DNA from: Ruminococcaceae bacterium AB4001
GTDB lineage: Bacteria; Bacillota; Clostridia; Saccharofermentanales; Saccharofermentanaceae
Direction: 5' to 3'
Length of the DNA: 64,000 nucleotides
NCBI GenBank assembly: GCA_000621765.1
Contig: KK211344.1
Span: forward strand, 60,197-124,196
Every line of letters starts with the position of its first letter. Positions within the stretch are counted from its first letter, which is position 1. The notes beneath the pieces were generated by a model. The model saw only the letters and a program-made list of their open reading frames with translations. It was not told the origin of the DNA and made no database searches. Below are positions 1-9,182 of the stretch, piece after piece. The translations under genes and the position numbers were made by a program.

Positions 1-2084
1 TCCGGCGGAGTTGTAGGAGCCGGCGTATCTGTCGGCGGAGGAGGTACCGGTGTAGGTGTCGGTACCGGCGTATCCGTCGGAGCCGGTGTAGGCGTAGGTG
101 TAGGTGTTGACGTAGGCAGCGGAGCAAATACCGCCGTGAACGTCGTACTCTCCTTTACGACAAACGTATATGTAGGATTGAGTGCCAATGTATTGCCGAA
201 AGAGTCGAGCCAGCAGTCGAACTTAAATCCGGTTGCAGGCGTGGCAGTAAGCGTTACCTGGGTACCAAGATCGTACATACCGCCGCCGGTAACTGTACCG
301 CTTCCGGTCATAAGTGTCTTGATCTCTGCCTGCGGAGGCGTAGGAGTAGGTGTACCGCCGTTCTGGTAGTCTTCCTTCGTACCGACATAGAGCTTAACTG
401 TTGATTTTCTTGCAACTGTCGTGCCGGAAACAGGGTTTGTCAGTATGACATACTGCTGGCCTGCAGGAAGTGCGAGAACCTCAGGAGATCCCTCAACAGT
501 ATAGTTAAGGTTACTGTCAGCAAGCTTTGCTACAGCATCAGTTACGCTTCTTCCGACAACGTCAGGAACTACTGCGGATGAAGGCTCTGTAGCGTAGATA
601 ACGATGATCGTATCGCCTCTTAATACCTGTGTCGATGCCTCAGGCTCAGTCCTGATGACAAGACCGGGCTCAACCGTATCGGAAGGCTCCGGACGGAAAG
701 ATACGACAAGACCGAGATTCTTCAGAGAAGTTGCGCAGTTCTCATAATTCATGTTCGCATAATCCTGAAGGACTATCGATTCGTCCACTGCAGATACTGT
801 AATCACAAGAGTACTGAGCTTGCTGGTCGTGGAGATGACAATACCTTCCTGGATGCTCTGGTCGATAACGATACCGGGTTCATAAGCATCTGTTACGCGG
901 TATTCTACAGAATAGTTTACGCCTGCTGCCGTGAGTTCCCTGATGACTTCATCAGCTGTAAGACCGATGTAGTTCTTTACCTCGTAATCGGTATTTTCCT
1001 CTATCTGAGTCGCATTACCGACAGCTTTTACGACAAGGATTCCGATACCTATAAGCACGCCGATAATAACGACGATTATGAGCGCTAAAAGGACATTGTC
1101 CCTGAATCTTGAGATACGTCTTGATTCTGCACTCTTCTCGATCTCGGAGATCTTCTCGTATTCAGGATCCTGCCTAAAAGAGATATTTGTATCAGTGCTG
1201 GTGTTCTTTTCGGGAACGTTGGTGATAACACCGTAAACGCCGTTAGGATCAACGAGGAGCGAATCCAATTCAGTTACGAGCTGACGCATCGTCTGATAAC
1301 GTCTCTCGGGTGATTTCTGCATACACTTTGCGATGATGGAATCAAGACCTTTCGGGATTCCCTGCATGAGTGAGGAAGGAACCGGAGGTGTCTCCTGGAG
1401 ATGCTTTACAGCGATCGCAACATTAGAATCACCATCGAACGGAAGTCTTCCCGTTACCATCTCGAAAAGAGTAACGCCGAGTGAATAGATGTCCGACTGG
1501 GGTCCGACATTACCGCCTCTCGCCTGCTCGGGTGAAAAATAGTGGACCGATCCCATCTGTACACCGGTCATTGTGATCGTTGTAGATGATGCCGCACGAG
1601 CAATGCCGAAGTCTGTGATCTTCGCTACACGGTCACGTGAGATAAGGATGTTCTGAGGTTTGATATCCCTGTGAACGATTCCGTTCTGATGCGCATAATC
1701 GAGAGCAAGTCCGATCTGGATAACGATCGGTACAGCATTTCTCCAGTCAAGGTGACCGTTCTGGTTGATGAGGTCCTTAACTGTGATGCCTTCAATATAT
1801 TCCTGAACGATATATCTGAAATTGCCTTCGTGGCCGACGCCGAAAACCTTAACGATATTGGCGTGATTCAATGAAGCGACAGACTTCGCTTCCGCATCGA
1901 ACCTTCTGATGAACTCATCATCAGAAGAAAACTCCGGTTTCAAGATCTTAATGGCTACGTTGACTCCGGTATTCATGTCGATACCGAGATATACGTTAGC
2001 CATACCGCCTGAGCCGATAAGCTTTACGATCCTGTATTTGTTCGCAAATATCATGCCCTCAGGGCCGTGAACCTGATTTGCCAT
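1..2084 (-). CDS. prkC: PASTA-domain serine/threonine protein kinase, 3' end cut by window
   Basis: Membrane Ser/Thr kinase of the PrkC/PknB/Stk1 family, which senses peptidoglycan fragments through extracellular PASTA domains and phosphorylates cell-wall and translation proteins. The ATG at 2084 follows GGGGG; about 694 residues are present and the frame is open at the left edge. Kinase motifs are clear: glycine loop GSGGMANVY, VAIK, HRDIKPQN and DFG. One membrane helix lies near residues 328-350, followed by three PASTA-like repeats (about 355-560). An extra region at about 585-648 (GSGTVTGGGMYDLG, then GFKFDCW and TFTAVF) resembles a divergent InlB B-repeat, and a Pro/Thr-rich tail runs into the window edge. 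It lies 8 nt after the phosphatase that normally antagonises it. Identity is firm; the InlB-like reading is by eye. Confidence 0.95.
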   Translation of the reverse strand, partial: MANQVHGPEGMIFANKYRIVKLIGSGGMANVYLGIDMNTGVNVAIKILKPEFSSDDEFIRRFDAEAKSVASLNHANIVKVFGVGHEGNFRYIVQEYIEGITVKDLINQNGHLDWRNAVPIVIQIGLALDYAHQNGIVHRDIKPQNILISRDRVAKITDFGIARAASSTTITMTGVQMGSVHYFSPEQARGGNVGPQSDIYSLGVTLFEMVTGRLPFDGDSNVAIAVKHLQETPPVPSSLMQGIPKGLDSIIAKCMQKSPERRYQTMRQLVTELDSLLVDPNGVYGVITNVPEKNTSTDTNISFRQDPEYEKISEIEKSAESRRISRFRDNVLLALIIVVIIGVLIGIGILVVKAVGNATQIEENTDYEVKNYIGLTADEVIRELTAAGVNYSVEYRVTDAYEPGIVIDQSIQEGIVISTTSKLSTLVITVSAVDESIVLQDYANMNYENCATSLKNLGLVVSFRPEPSDTVEPGLVIRTEPEASTQVLRGDTIIVIYATEPSSAVVPDVVGRSVTDAVAKLADSNLNYTVEGSPEVLALPAGQQYVILTNPVSGTTVARKSTVKLYVGTKEDYQNGGTPTPTPPQAEIKTLMTGSGTVTGGGMYDLGTQVTLTATPATGFKFDCWLDSFGNTLALNPTYTFVVKESTTFTAVFAPLPTSTPTPTPTPAPTDTPVPTPTPVPPPPTDTPAPTTPP

Positions 2085-2092
2085 ACTTCCCC

Positions 2093-2839
2093 CTATAATT
2101 CAACGGCAGGCTCTGCCCTGCCTATTGTTACCGTAATATTATCTCTGCTCTGGCCATCCAGCGCTTTTGCTATGAGCTTTGAACAGATGCTCTCAAGGTT
2201 ATTGCGTTCTGCGGCGCAGGCCTTGAATTCCTCACCGTTCATCGAAGCATAAAGCCCGTCTGAGCATAAGAAGACCAAATCGCCGTAACTTATATTATAA
2301 CTGTAAATATCAGGATTAAGATACTGATTCTCTCCCAAGACCTTAAACAGCCTGTTCTTTCCCGGATGGTGCTTGGCCTCATCTTCAGTGATCTTCCCCT
2401 GCTTTATAAGTCTGCCTGCCTCATTATGGTCTTCGGTAAGCTTGATGAGTTCAGAACCGTGAAGGAGATAACCCCTCGTGTCGCCAATATGGGCGATCGT
2501 AAGTTCCGTTCCCTTCATTATTGCCAGTGTCAGCGTCGTGCACATTCCCATGCGTTCCCTGTTTTCGAGACAGTCCTTAAGGATCTTGACATTAACCTTG
2601 TTAAACACCGTCTTAAGATATGCGGGAAGCGCTTCCCTGTCCTTTACGAAAGGCAGTGTGTCCTTGAGCATCTCAACTGCGGAATCGACTGCGATACGGC
2701 TTGCTATCTCGCCGCATGCTTCTCCTCCGACACCGTCGGCAACAGCCATGCAAAGACACTGTCCGACCATCTCATAGCCGAAAGAATCTTCGTTCATGTC
2801 CCTTACCGGGCCTTTTTCAGACATTCCGAATGCTTTCAC
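2093..2839 (-). CDS. prpC: PP2C-family protein serine/threonine phosphatase (PrpC/Stp)
   Basis: Metal-dependent PP2C phosphatase, 248 aa, the usual partner that dephosphorylates PrkC targets. Metal-binding motifs are visible in order: RDMNEDS near the N-terminus, VADGVGG, GDTRGYLL, CSDGLY and SRDNITV at the C-terminus. The start is GTG at 2839 and overlaps the rlmN stop by 4 nt (GTGA), implying translational coupling. The kinase gene follows after 8 nt. Length and motif order match stand-alone Stp phosphatases of Firmicutes; there is no membrane segment, so it should be cytosolic. Confidence 0.95.
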   Translation of the reverse strand: MKAFGMSEKGPVRDMNEDSFGYEMVGQCLCMAVADGVGGEACGEIASRIAVDSAVEMLKDTLPFVKDREALPAYLKTVFNKVNVKILKDCLENRERMGMCTTLTLAIMKGTELTIAHIGDTRGYLLHGSELIKLTEDHNEAGRLIKQGKITEDEAKHHPGKNRLFKVLGENQYLNPDIYSYNISYGDLVFLCSDGLYASMNGEEFKACAAERNNLESICSKLIAKALDGQSRDNITVTIGRAEPAVEL

Positions 2840-3873
2840 TGTTCTGCCTCTATCTTTCCTCTTCTGAGCTGTCCGCAGGCAGCCATTATATCAGAACCCA
2901 TTTCACGTCTTATCGTCGCGTTTATACCGCCTGACTCAAGGATATCCCTGAACTGCTTAACTTTCGCCGGCGAAGCTGAGGTAAATACGGTTCCGGGGAC
3001 TTTATTTGCGGCAATGAGATTAACGTGATAAAGGCCTCCCTTTAAGAGCTTTACGAGTTCTGCTGCGCATTGAGGAGTATCGTTAACTCCTGCGAAAAGA
3101 CTGTATTCGAAAGTTATCCTTCTCTTGGTCTTTTCGGTATATTCCCTGCAGGCTCTCATAAGCTCTTCTATCGAATAAGCCTTAGCTACCGGCATCAGCT
3201 TTTTCCTGAGCTCGTCATTAGGCGCATGGAGCGATATCGAGAGATTGACCTGCAGTCCTTCTCTTGTGAACTGCTCGATCTTCGGCACGAGACCGCATGT
3301 TGATAATGTGATGTGTCTTGCACCGAGATTAAGTCCTTCAGGATCGTTTGCTAGCCTTATAAAGCCCAATACGTTGTCATAGTTATCGAAAGGCTCGCCG
3401 ATGCCCATGATGACGACGCTCCTGATCCTTTCGCCTATCAGCTTCTGGGTTACGGCAACCTGTGCAAGGATCTCGCCTGCAGATAAAGACCTTCCGAAAG
3501 CGATCTTGGCCGATGCGCAGAAAGCGCAGCCCATCCTGCATCCTGCCTGTGAAGATACGCATACCGATATTCCGGGCTTATATCTCATGGCAACAGTCTC
3601 GATTATGTTTCCGTCATAAAGACCGAAAACGAACTTTTCCGTTCCGTCGATTTTCGATACCAGATGCTCCCTTAATTCGAAGCCTCCGAAAATGAAATCC
3701 TCTTCGAGCATCGCCCTTATGTTTTTCGGGACATTGGTCATATCTTCAGTCTTTACGCAGCCTGAAGAAAGCCATCCATATATCTGCGAAGCGCGGTACT
3801 TGGGCACCTCGCGTTTCTCGCACCAGAGGGTTAGCTCTGCAAGCGTCAGATCAAGACAGAACTTATCTTTCAA
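2836..3873 (-). CDS. rlmN: Dual-specificity 23S rRNA A2503 / tRNA A37 C2-methyltransferase
   Basis: Radical-SAM methyltransferase that makes 2-methyladenosine in 23S rRNA and some tRNAs. The radical-SAM cluster motif is CRMGCAFC, followed by the family signatures GIGEPFDNYDNV and CGLVPKI; the catalytic-Cys region near the C-terminus reads MAACGQL. I choose TTG at 3873: AGAAAGGAAG lies just upstream, the TTG overlaps the rsmB stop as TTGA, and the product is 345 aa, the usual length. A longer in-frame extension to 3927 would run inside rsmB and has no support. It lies between rsmB and prpC, the common Firmicute arrangement. Confidence 0.95.
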   Translation of the reverse strand: MKDKFCLDLTLAELTLWCEKREVPKYRASQIYGWLSSGCVKTEDMTNVPKNIRAMLEEDFIFGGFELREHLVSKIDGTEKFVFGLYDGNIIETVAMRYKPGISVCVSSQAGCRMGCAFCASAKIAFGRSLSAGEILAQVAVTQKLIGERIRSVVIMGIGEPFDNYDNVLGFIRLANDPEGLNLGARHITLSTCGLVPKIEQFTREGLQVNLSISLHAPNDELRKKLMPVAKAYSIEELMRACREYTEKTKRRITFEYSLFAGVNDTPQCAAELVKLLKGGLYHVNLIAANKVPGTVFTSASPAKVKQFRDILESGGINATIRREMGSDIMAACGQLRRGKIEAEQ

Positions 3874-5291
3874 GACTCGTCTTCCTTTCTGTCTCTTTCC
3901 ATGCGGCAGATAAAGAATCCTTCGCACTTATCTATGTGAGGAAGGAGCGTGATCATGCCGTTAGTTGCGCGTTCCTCTCTCTCCTCATCCATAACGATGC
4001 CCTCAGGCAGATACTTCTGTATCGGTACCGTATGGAACCTTTTGTGCTCTGCAAGAAATCTTTCGATCTGGTTCTCATTCTCATCGGAATTCAACGTGCA
4101 TGTGCAATAAATGAGCGTTCCGCCCGGACGGAGCATCTTTGCGGCATGCTCAAGGATCGAATACTGCAGCGGGATCAGTTCGTCCAGTTCATCATAAGTG
4201 AACTTGTCCCTTATATCGGGTTTTCTTCCGAGAAGACCTAAGCCGCTGCACGGGACATCGCAAAGCACGATGTCATATGTCCTCTTGGAATCCCTGTCAT
4301 CCTTATGGATATTCGAAGCATCGGCGCAGACTGTCTCTATGGAAGTGAGTCCCAATCTCTCGCAGTTATCCCTGACAAGCTTTAATCTGGACTCATTTAC
4401 GTCCAAAGCAATGATATAAAGATCGTCACGGCACATCTGGGCCATATGTGTGGACTTTCCGCCCGGAGCTGCGCAGCAGTCAAGGATCTTGTCGGCAACT
4501 CTCGGATGCGCGACATGTGATGCGAGCATTGCGCCCTGTCCCTGGACGAACATTCCGTACTTATTGAATGCTTCGGACTTTTCGAGACCGTTAAGTCCGC
4601 CCGTTATCTCTACGCAGTCGGGAATGAAGCCTCCCTTTACCGCTGTTATTCCTTCTTTAGCCAGTTCTTTGATTATCGTATCCTGATCAGCTTTATGCGC
4701 ATCGAACCTTACCGTAATGTGTGCAGGTTCGAGAAAAGCCTTACCGATCTCCAAAGCTTCCTGCTTTCCGAAATCCTTTTTCAGGATACCGTAGATCTCA
4801 GGCTTTAAGGATACTCTGATACCGGGCTTGAACTGTTCAAGATATCTCTTTGCCTCAGGGCACTCGGTAAACTTTCTCAATACAGCGTTTACATAGCCTG
4901 ATGCTTTGTGATTGTATTTCTTAGTTAACTCAACGGCAGAATCGACAGCAGCATATTCGGGAATGTTATTTCCGAACTGTATCTGCCAGACTGCCATCCT
5001 TATTGCGGTCCTTGAGACCGGATCCATTGTCTCGACTTCCTCTTTGGTCAGATGTCTGATAAGGAAATCGATGGTGAACGTATATGTCAGCGTTCCGTAG
5101 AGCATTGCCCTTGCGAAATCGATCTTCCTGCCTGCTTCAGCTGCGATCTTGTCAGCCTTCTTGATCACGAGATTGGAATAAGCATCCTTCTCGTATACCC
5201 AGTAGAGCATGAGAAAGCAGAGTTCCCGTTCGTTATCATCGGCGATGATCTTCTGCAGTTCTTTCTTCTTGTATTTGATCTGATCAGACAT
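3870..5291 (-). CDS. rsmB: 16S rRNA (cytosine-967-C5)-methyltransferase RsmB
   Basis: 473-aa RNA m5C methyltransferase that modifies C967 of 16S rRNA. The N-terminal ~150 residues form a NusB-like RNA-binding domain (ERELCFLMLYWVYEKDAYSN, then AVDSAVELTKKY). The C-terminal Rossmann domain has the SAM loop DCCAAPGGKSTHMAQ, the motif IV catalytic region DVPCSGLG and motif VI YCTCTLNSDENE, giving both active-site cysteines. It sits 23 nt downstream of fmt and ends in a 4-nt overlap with rlmN. The fmt-rsmB pairing is common across bacteria. Confidence 0.96.
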   Translation of the reverse strand: MSDQIKYKKKELQKIIADDNERELCFLMLYWVYEKDAYSNLVIKKADKIAAEAGRKIDFARAMLYGTLTYTFTIDFLIRHLTKEEVETMDPVSRTAIRMAVWQIQFGNNIPEYAAVDSAVELTKKYNHKASGYVNAVLRKFTECPEAKRYLEQFKPGIRVSLKPEIYGILKKDFGKQEALEIGKAFLEPAHITVRFDAHKADQDTIIKELAKEGITAVKGGFIPDCVEITGGLNGLEKSEAFNKYGMFVQGQGAMLASHVAHPRVADKILDCCAAPGGKSTHMAQMCRDDLYIIALDVNESRLKLVRDNCERLGLTSIETVCADASNIHKDDRDSKRTYDIVLCDVPCSGLGLLGRKPDIRDKFTYDELDELIPLQYSILEHAAKMLRPGGTLIYCTCTLNSDENENQIERFLAEHKRFHTVPIQKYLPEGIVMDEEREERATNGMITLLPHIDKCEGFFICRMERDRKEDES

Positions 5292-5314
5292 GGAAAATCT
5301 CCCGTTATCGGCCC

Positions 5315-6274
5315 TTAAATAACCGGTTTGCCCACTGTAAAATTATGGGCACAGTCGACAGCCCTAAGGCGCTTTCCGCCGGGCTGCTGCAGTTCCTTTA
5401 TCTTAAGGAAACCATTGCCGCACTTTACTATAAGGTTCTCGCCCTTTGCCCTGACAACCGTGCCGGGTTCCGAATCCTTAAGGTCATCGGGAACGGCTGT
5501 CTCATCTGCCAGTACTTCAGAATCTAAAACCTTGAGTTTCTTGTCTTCTTTAAGAACGTAAGCTCCGGGCCATGCGCTCAATGCCCTTACCCTGTTATGG
5601 ATGTCAGTTGCATCCTGGGACCAGGTGAATTCACCTTCTTCAGGCGTTATGGGAGGACAAGATGTAGCAAGTGAATCGTCCTGCTTTGTTGACGTAAGTC
5701 TGCCTTCGACCCATGCATCGATAATGTCACCGAGTTTTTCGGCACTGGCCTCTGCAAGCCTGTTCATGAGGCTTTCGGTATGCTCATTGGGATCGATTTC
5801 TACCTCGACCTTGTCGATGATGTCGCCCGTATCCATGCCGACATCCATCTTCATGAAAGTTACACCGGTTACCTTATCGCCTTCCAAGATCGCGCGCTGT
5901 ACCGGAGATGCACCTCTTCTTGCAGGAAGAAGGCTTCCGTGGCAGTTGATGCAACCGTACTTGGGAAGATCCAGTATAGCCTTGGGAAGAATCTTGCCGT
6001 ATGCAGCGGTAACGATAAGATCAGGTTCATACTCAGCAAGTTTTGCGAGAGCCTCATCAGTTCTCAATGTATCCGGCTGATAGACTTCGATACCGGATTC
6101 TAAAGCCAATACCTTTACCGGCGGTGCAGTCAGTATATGCTTGCGTCCGACGGGCTTATCAGGCTGACATAAAGCCAGGACTACATTAAAGCCGCCGTCT
6201 GTCAGAGCCTTGAGATTCGTAGAAGCGAATTCAGGCGTTCCCATGAAAATTATCTTAAGCTCACGCCTGTCCAC
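5315..6274 (-). CDS. fmt: Methionyl-tRNA formyltransferase
   Basis: 319-aa enzyme that formylates Met-tRNAfMet using 10-formyltetrahydrofolate. The N-terminal formyltransferase fold starts with IIFMGTPEFA; the catalytic Asn/His signature reads INCHGSLLPARRGASPVQ, with the family motif VTGVTFMKMDVGMDTGD. An OB-like C-terminal domain for tRNA binding follows. The start is GTG at 6274, preceded by GAGGAG, 3 nt after the def stop. Deformylase and formyltransferase are thus made from adjacent genes in one operon. Confidence 0.96.
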   Translation of the reverse strand: MDRRELKIIFMGTPEFASTNLKALTDGGFNVVLALCQPDKPVGRKHILTAPPVKVLALESGIEVYQPDTLRTDEALAKLAEYEPDLIVTAAYGKILPKAILDLPKYGCINCHGSLLPARRGASPVQRAILEGDKVTGVTFMKMDVGMDTGDIIDKVEVEIDPNEHTESLMNRLAEASAEKLGDIIDAWVEGRLTSTKQDDSLATSCPPITPEEGEFTWSQDATDIHNRVRALSAWPGAYVLKEDKKLKVLDSEVLADETAVPDDLKDSEPGTVVRAKGENLIVKCGNGFLKIKELQQPGGKRLRAVDCAHNFTVGKPVI

Positions 6275-6277
6275 TTA

Positions 6278-6760
6278 TTACTCCTCTTCGCTTTCAGTGC
6301 TGTAGATCTTTCCGTCTACTGATTTGTCTATGAAAAGAATGCCGTTAAGATGATCGTTCTCATGGCAGATGCATCTTGCAAGAAGACCGTCAGCCTCAAG
6401 AATGAACTCCTCTCCGTCCCTGTTCAAAGCCTTGACCTTAATATGTTCAGGTCTTTCAACTTCGCACGTCTTGCCGGGAACAGAAAGACAGCCTTCACCG
6501 TCAACCTGTGAACCGGATGACTCGATAATCTCAGGATTAATAAATTCAAGCTTGCCGTGTTCATCACCGACATCGACGACAAAGACTCTTCTTAATACGC
6601 CGACCTGGGGAGCAGCAATACCGATGCCCCTTCCCTCAAAATACATGGTGTCAGCCATATCATCCAGGAGCTTGATTATCCTGGGTGTTATCTCATCTAC
6701 GGGTCTGCTCGTCTTTCTGAGAAGCGGATCACCTTCAAGTACCAGATTTCTTAAAGCCAT
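6278..6760 (-). CDS. def: Peptide deformylase
   Basis: Iron/zinc hydrolase that removes the formyl group from nascent proteins. All three family motifs are present: [19 protein letters not shown] (metal-binding Cys) and HENDHLNG (metal-binding His pair with catalytic Glu). I place the start at the second ATG (6760; [12 protein letters not shown]) because GGAG lies 9 nt upstream, while the first ATG at 6775 has a poor site; this gives 160 aa. It is the first gene of the operon running to prkC, behind a strong sigma-A promoter. Confidence 0.95.
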   Translation of the reverse strand: MALRNLVLEGDPLLRKTSRPVDEITPRIIKLLDDMADTMYFEGRGIGIAAPQVGVLRRVFVVDVGDEHGKLEFINPEIIESSGSQVDGEGCLSVPGKTCEVERPEHIKVKALNRDGEEFILEADGLLARCICHENDHLNGILFIDKSVDGKIYSTESEEE

Positions 6761-6793
6761 TGTCAATGTCTCCATTCGTAATTTTCCGCATAC

Positions 6794-6822
6794 ATTATAA
6801 TTTTTAATATATAAATTAACAA
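6794..6822 (-). promoter_or_regulatory. Sigma-A promoter of the def-fmt-rsmB-rlmN-prpC-prkC operon
   Basis: On the minus strand a -35 box TTGTTA (6817-6822) and a perfect -10 box TATAAT (6794-6799) are separated by 17 bp. It lies about 35 bp upstream of def and directly downstream of the ahcY terminator. Confidence 0.8.
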
Positions 6823-6851
6823 GTTAAGGACAAAGGGAAACATCAATAAAG

Positions 6852-6904
6852 AAAAGCATCCCAAACATCGGAGGATATGTCGAAGTTTGGCAATGCTTTT
6901 CAAA
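6852..6904 (-). terminator. Terminator-like hairpin after ahcY
   Basis: An inverted repeat pairs GAAAAGCAT with ATGCTTTTC and, inside it, CCAAAC with GTTTGG, around a short loop. Read on the minus strand it follows the ahcY stop and separates it from the def promoter. The outer A/T-rich arm supplies the T tract. Confidence 0.7.
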
Positions 6905-6927
6905 AATCATTATCTGTCTTTTATAGA

Positions 6928-8187
6928 TCAAAGATCCCAGGAACTGATGTACTTCTTCTGCTCTTCCGTCAGTTCATCGATCCTGATCCCCTTCGTTGCG
7001 AGCAGTATCTCTGCAACGCGGTTGTCGATGACTTCGGGAGTCTGATATACATCGACAGGCAGTCTGTCCGGATTGTTTGCGATATACATAGCTGACTGAG
7101 CCTGCAGAGCAAAGCTCATGTCCATGATCTCTACGGGGTGTCCGTCACCAGAAGCAAGGTTAACCAGACGCCCTTCCGCGATAACGCAGACGGTCTTTCC
7201 GCTGCTGAGCTTATAACCGATTATGTTGTGACGGAGCTCGGTCTGTTCAACGCACATCTCCTTAAGCTCGGCAACGCTTACCTCGCAGTCGAAATGTCCA
7301 GCGTTGCAACATACTGCGCCGTCCTTCATTGCCTCGAAATGTCTTGCAACGATGACGTCCTTGCAGCCTGTGACCGTAACGAAGAAATCGCCCAGAGGAG
7401 CAGCTTCGTCCATGGTCATGACCTGATAGCCTTCCATAATAGCTTCACATGCCTTAACGGGATCGATCTCAGTAACTATGACCTTGGCTCCCAGCCCCTT
7501 AGCCCTCATTGCTACGCCTCTGCCGCACATACCGTATCCGGCAACTACAACGGTCTTTCCTGCCACAACGAGGTTTGTCGTAGCCATTATGGCTGTCCAG
7601 ACAGATTGTCCTGTTCCGAACCTGTTATCGAAAAGATGCTTGCATCTTGCGTCATTTACGGCAACAACGGGATAAAGGAGCTTATTCTCATTCTTTAAGA
7701 TCTCGAGTCTGTGGACACCCGTAGTGGTCTCTTCGCAGCCGCCCTTGATATCAGGAGCCATGTCCTTAAGCTCAGAATGCAGAAGGAGCGCGAAATCTCC
7801 GCCGTCATCAATTACGATATCAGGCTTGAACTCAAGAGCTTTCTTAAGCCTTCCCCAGTATTCTTCCTCACCGTCACCGTGAACAGCATAGATGTTCATT
7901 ATGTCCATCGAAGCAAGAGCTGCGGCAACATCATCCTGAGTGGATAACGGATTGCATCCTGTAAGGGCAACTTCGGCTCCTCCTCTGGCAAGAGCACGTG
8001 CAAGACATGCCGTCTTTGCCTCGACATGGACAGATACTGATATCTTCATGCCTTTGAACGGCTGCTTCTCTATAAGTTCGCTCTCAATCGCGCGCAGAAC
8101 AGGCATGTTGCGGTATGCCCACTCGATCTTTTCTATTCCGGAAGGTGCAAGAGCGATATCTCTTACTTCGTAATTAAATTTGCCCAT
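6928..8187 (-). CDS. ahcY: Adenosylhomocysteinase (S-adenosyl-L-homocysteine hydrolase)
   Basis: NAD-dependent enzyme splitting S-adenosylhomocysteine to adenosine and homocysteine in the methyl cycle. 419 aa. Motifs include EETTTGVHRL, the catalytic Lys/Asp segment CKHLFDNRFGTGQS and the Rossmann loop VAGYGMCGRGVA. The CKHLFDNRFGTGQS form is like archaeal/Thermotoga-type enzymes rather than the eukaryotic TKSKFDN form. It is 14 nt downstream of a purine nucleoside phosphorylase, which suggests linked salvage of the nucleoside product. Confidence 0.95.
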   Translation of the reverse strand: MGKFNYEVRDIALAPSGIEKIEWAYRNMPVLRAIESELIEKQPFKGMKISVSVHVEAKTACLARALARGGAEVALTGCNPLSTQDDVAAALASMDIMNIYAVHGDGEEEYWGRLKKALEFKPDIVIDDGGDFALLLHSELKDMAPDIKGGCEETTTGVHRLEILKNENKLLYPVVAVNDARCKHLFDNRFGTGQSVWTAIMATTNLVVAGKTVVVAGYGMCGRGVAMRAKGLGAKVIVTEIDPVKACEAIMEGYQVMTMDEAAPLGDFFVTVTGCKDVIVARHFEAMKDGAVCCNAGHFDCEVSVAELKEMCVEQTELRHNIIGYKLSSGKTVCVIAEGRLVNLASGDGHPVEIMDMSFALQAQSAMYIANNPDRLPVDVYQTPEVIDNRVAEILLATKGIRIDELTEEQKKYISSWDL

Positions 8188-8201
8188 CGAAAAACCCCTC
8201 T

Positions 8202-9047
8202 TTATATTTTTATGCGTTTAATAAACTCTTTTACTACAGCACAGCTGTTGTCGGATGCCAGAGCGGCGTTATCCAGGACTTCCTGTTCAGATAAAGGATT
8301 TCCCGAGATGCCTGCTGCCATGTTCGTTATGCATGACATTGCGGCAACCCTGATACCCATGTGAGATGCCGCGATCGCTTCAGGTACAGTCGACATTCCG
8401 ACGCAGGAAGCGCCCAGAATGCGCCATGCCCTTATCTCTGCAGGAGTCTCATACTGAGGTCCTTTGGAGTATGCATATACACCTGAACGCATATGGATAT
8501 TCAGGTCTTTTGCGCAAGCTGTCAGGGTGTCTGTAAGCTCAGGATCGTAGACATGGCACTGGTCAGGAAATCTGGTACCGAATTCAGGGATATTGGGGCC
8601 TCTTAATACCGGCTCTGCATTAAAAGAAATGTGATCAGTAATCGCAACCAGCTCCGGAACTTTCATGTCGAGGTCAATACCGCCTGAAGCATTGGTAAGG
8701 AAAAGCACTTTAACGCCAAGTCTTCCCATTACTCTTACATAGAAAGTAACGGTCTCCATCGGATAACCTTCATAGTAATGGAATCTTCCGTTCATCATGA
8801 AAACGGACTTGCCTGAAAGCATTCCGGCGATCAGCGAACCTTTATGTCCGGGTGCCGTTGAAACCGGGAAACCCGGGATGTCCTTATAGCTGATCTCCCA
8901 AGAGTCTTCAGCCATCTTGGAAAGCGGTCCAAGACCGGAACCAAGCACAATGCATACAGAAGGGATCTCGCGCCCTGAAAGAGCGTTTCTGATGTATTCC
9001 GCAGCGCCGTCAACGCGTTTAACAAATTCAGCTGTATCGGTGATCAT
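8202..9047 (-). CDS. punA: Purine nucleoside phosphorylase (family 2, PunA/XapA type)
   Basis: Phosphorolyses purine nucleosides, in this family typically inosine and guanosine, to base and ribose-1-phosphate. The trimeric-PNP signatures are visible: VLGSGLGPL, PGHKGSLI, FHYYEGYP, NASGGI, GPQYETPAE and the C-terminal ITNMAAGI. Of two near ATGs I choose 9047 (MITDTAEF) because the AAGGA site is well spaced for it and would abut the ATG at 9053. About 281 aa, usual for the family. First gene of a two-gene unit with ahcY. Confidence 0.93.
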   Translation of the reverse strand: MITDTAEFVKRVDGAAEYIRNALSGREIPSVCIVLGSGLGPLSKMAEDSWEISYKDIPGFPVSTAPGHKGSLIAGMLSGKSVFMMNGRFHYYEGYPMETVTFYVRVMGRLGVKVLFLTNASGGIDLDMKVPELVAITDHISFNAEPVLRGPNIPEFGTRFPDQCHVYDPELTDTLTACAKDLNIHMRSGVYAYSKGPQYETPAEIRAWRILGASCVGMSTVPEAIAASHMGIRVAAMSCITNMAAGISGNPLSEQEVLDNAALASDNSCAVVKEFIKRIKI

Positions 9048-9109
9048 AAGCATTTCCTTCTAATCGTTGTATATTCCCGTTTTCGAACACAGACATTATT
9101 CTATCACAG

Positions 9110-9146
9110 ATAAAAGAACTAAGGCTGCCTCATATGAAGCAGCCTT
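9110..9146 (-). terminator. Intrinsic terminator after the cell-wall-binding protein gene
   Basis: Perfect 8-bp stem AAGGCTGC/GCAGCCTT around a CATATGA-type loop, followed on the minus strand by TAGTTCTTTTA. Confidence 0.75.
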
Positions 9147-9182
9147 AATTCAAATAATCATCATGTCAAGTCAGCGTTCAGA

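Noticed and set aside
1..130. Repetitive GT-rich DNA (tandem-repeat or minisatellite-like)
   Set aside because: It codes for the Pro/Thr-rich tail of the PASTA kinase in an open frame; no non-coding repeat needed.
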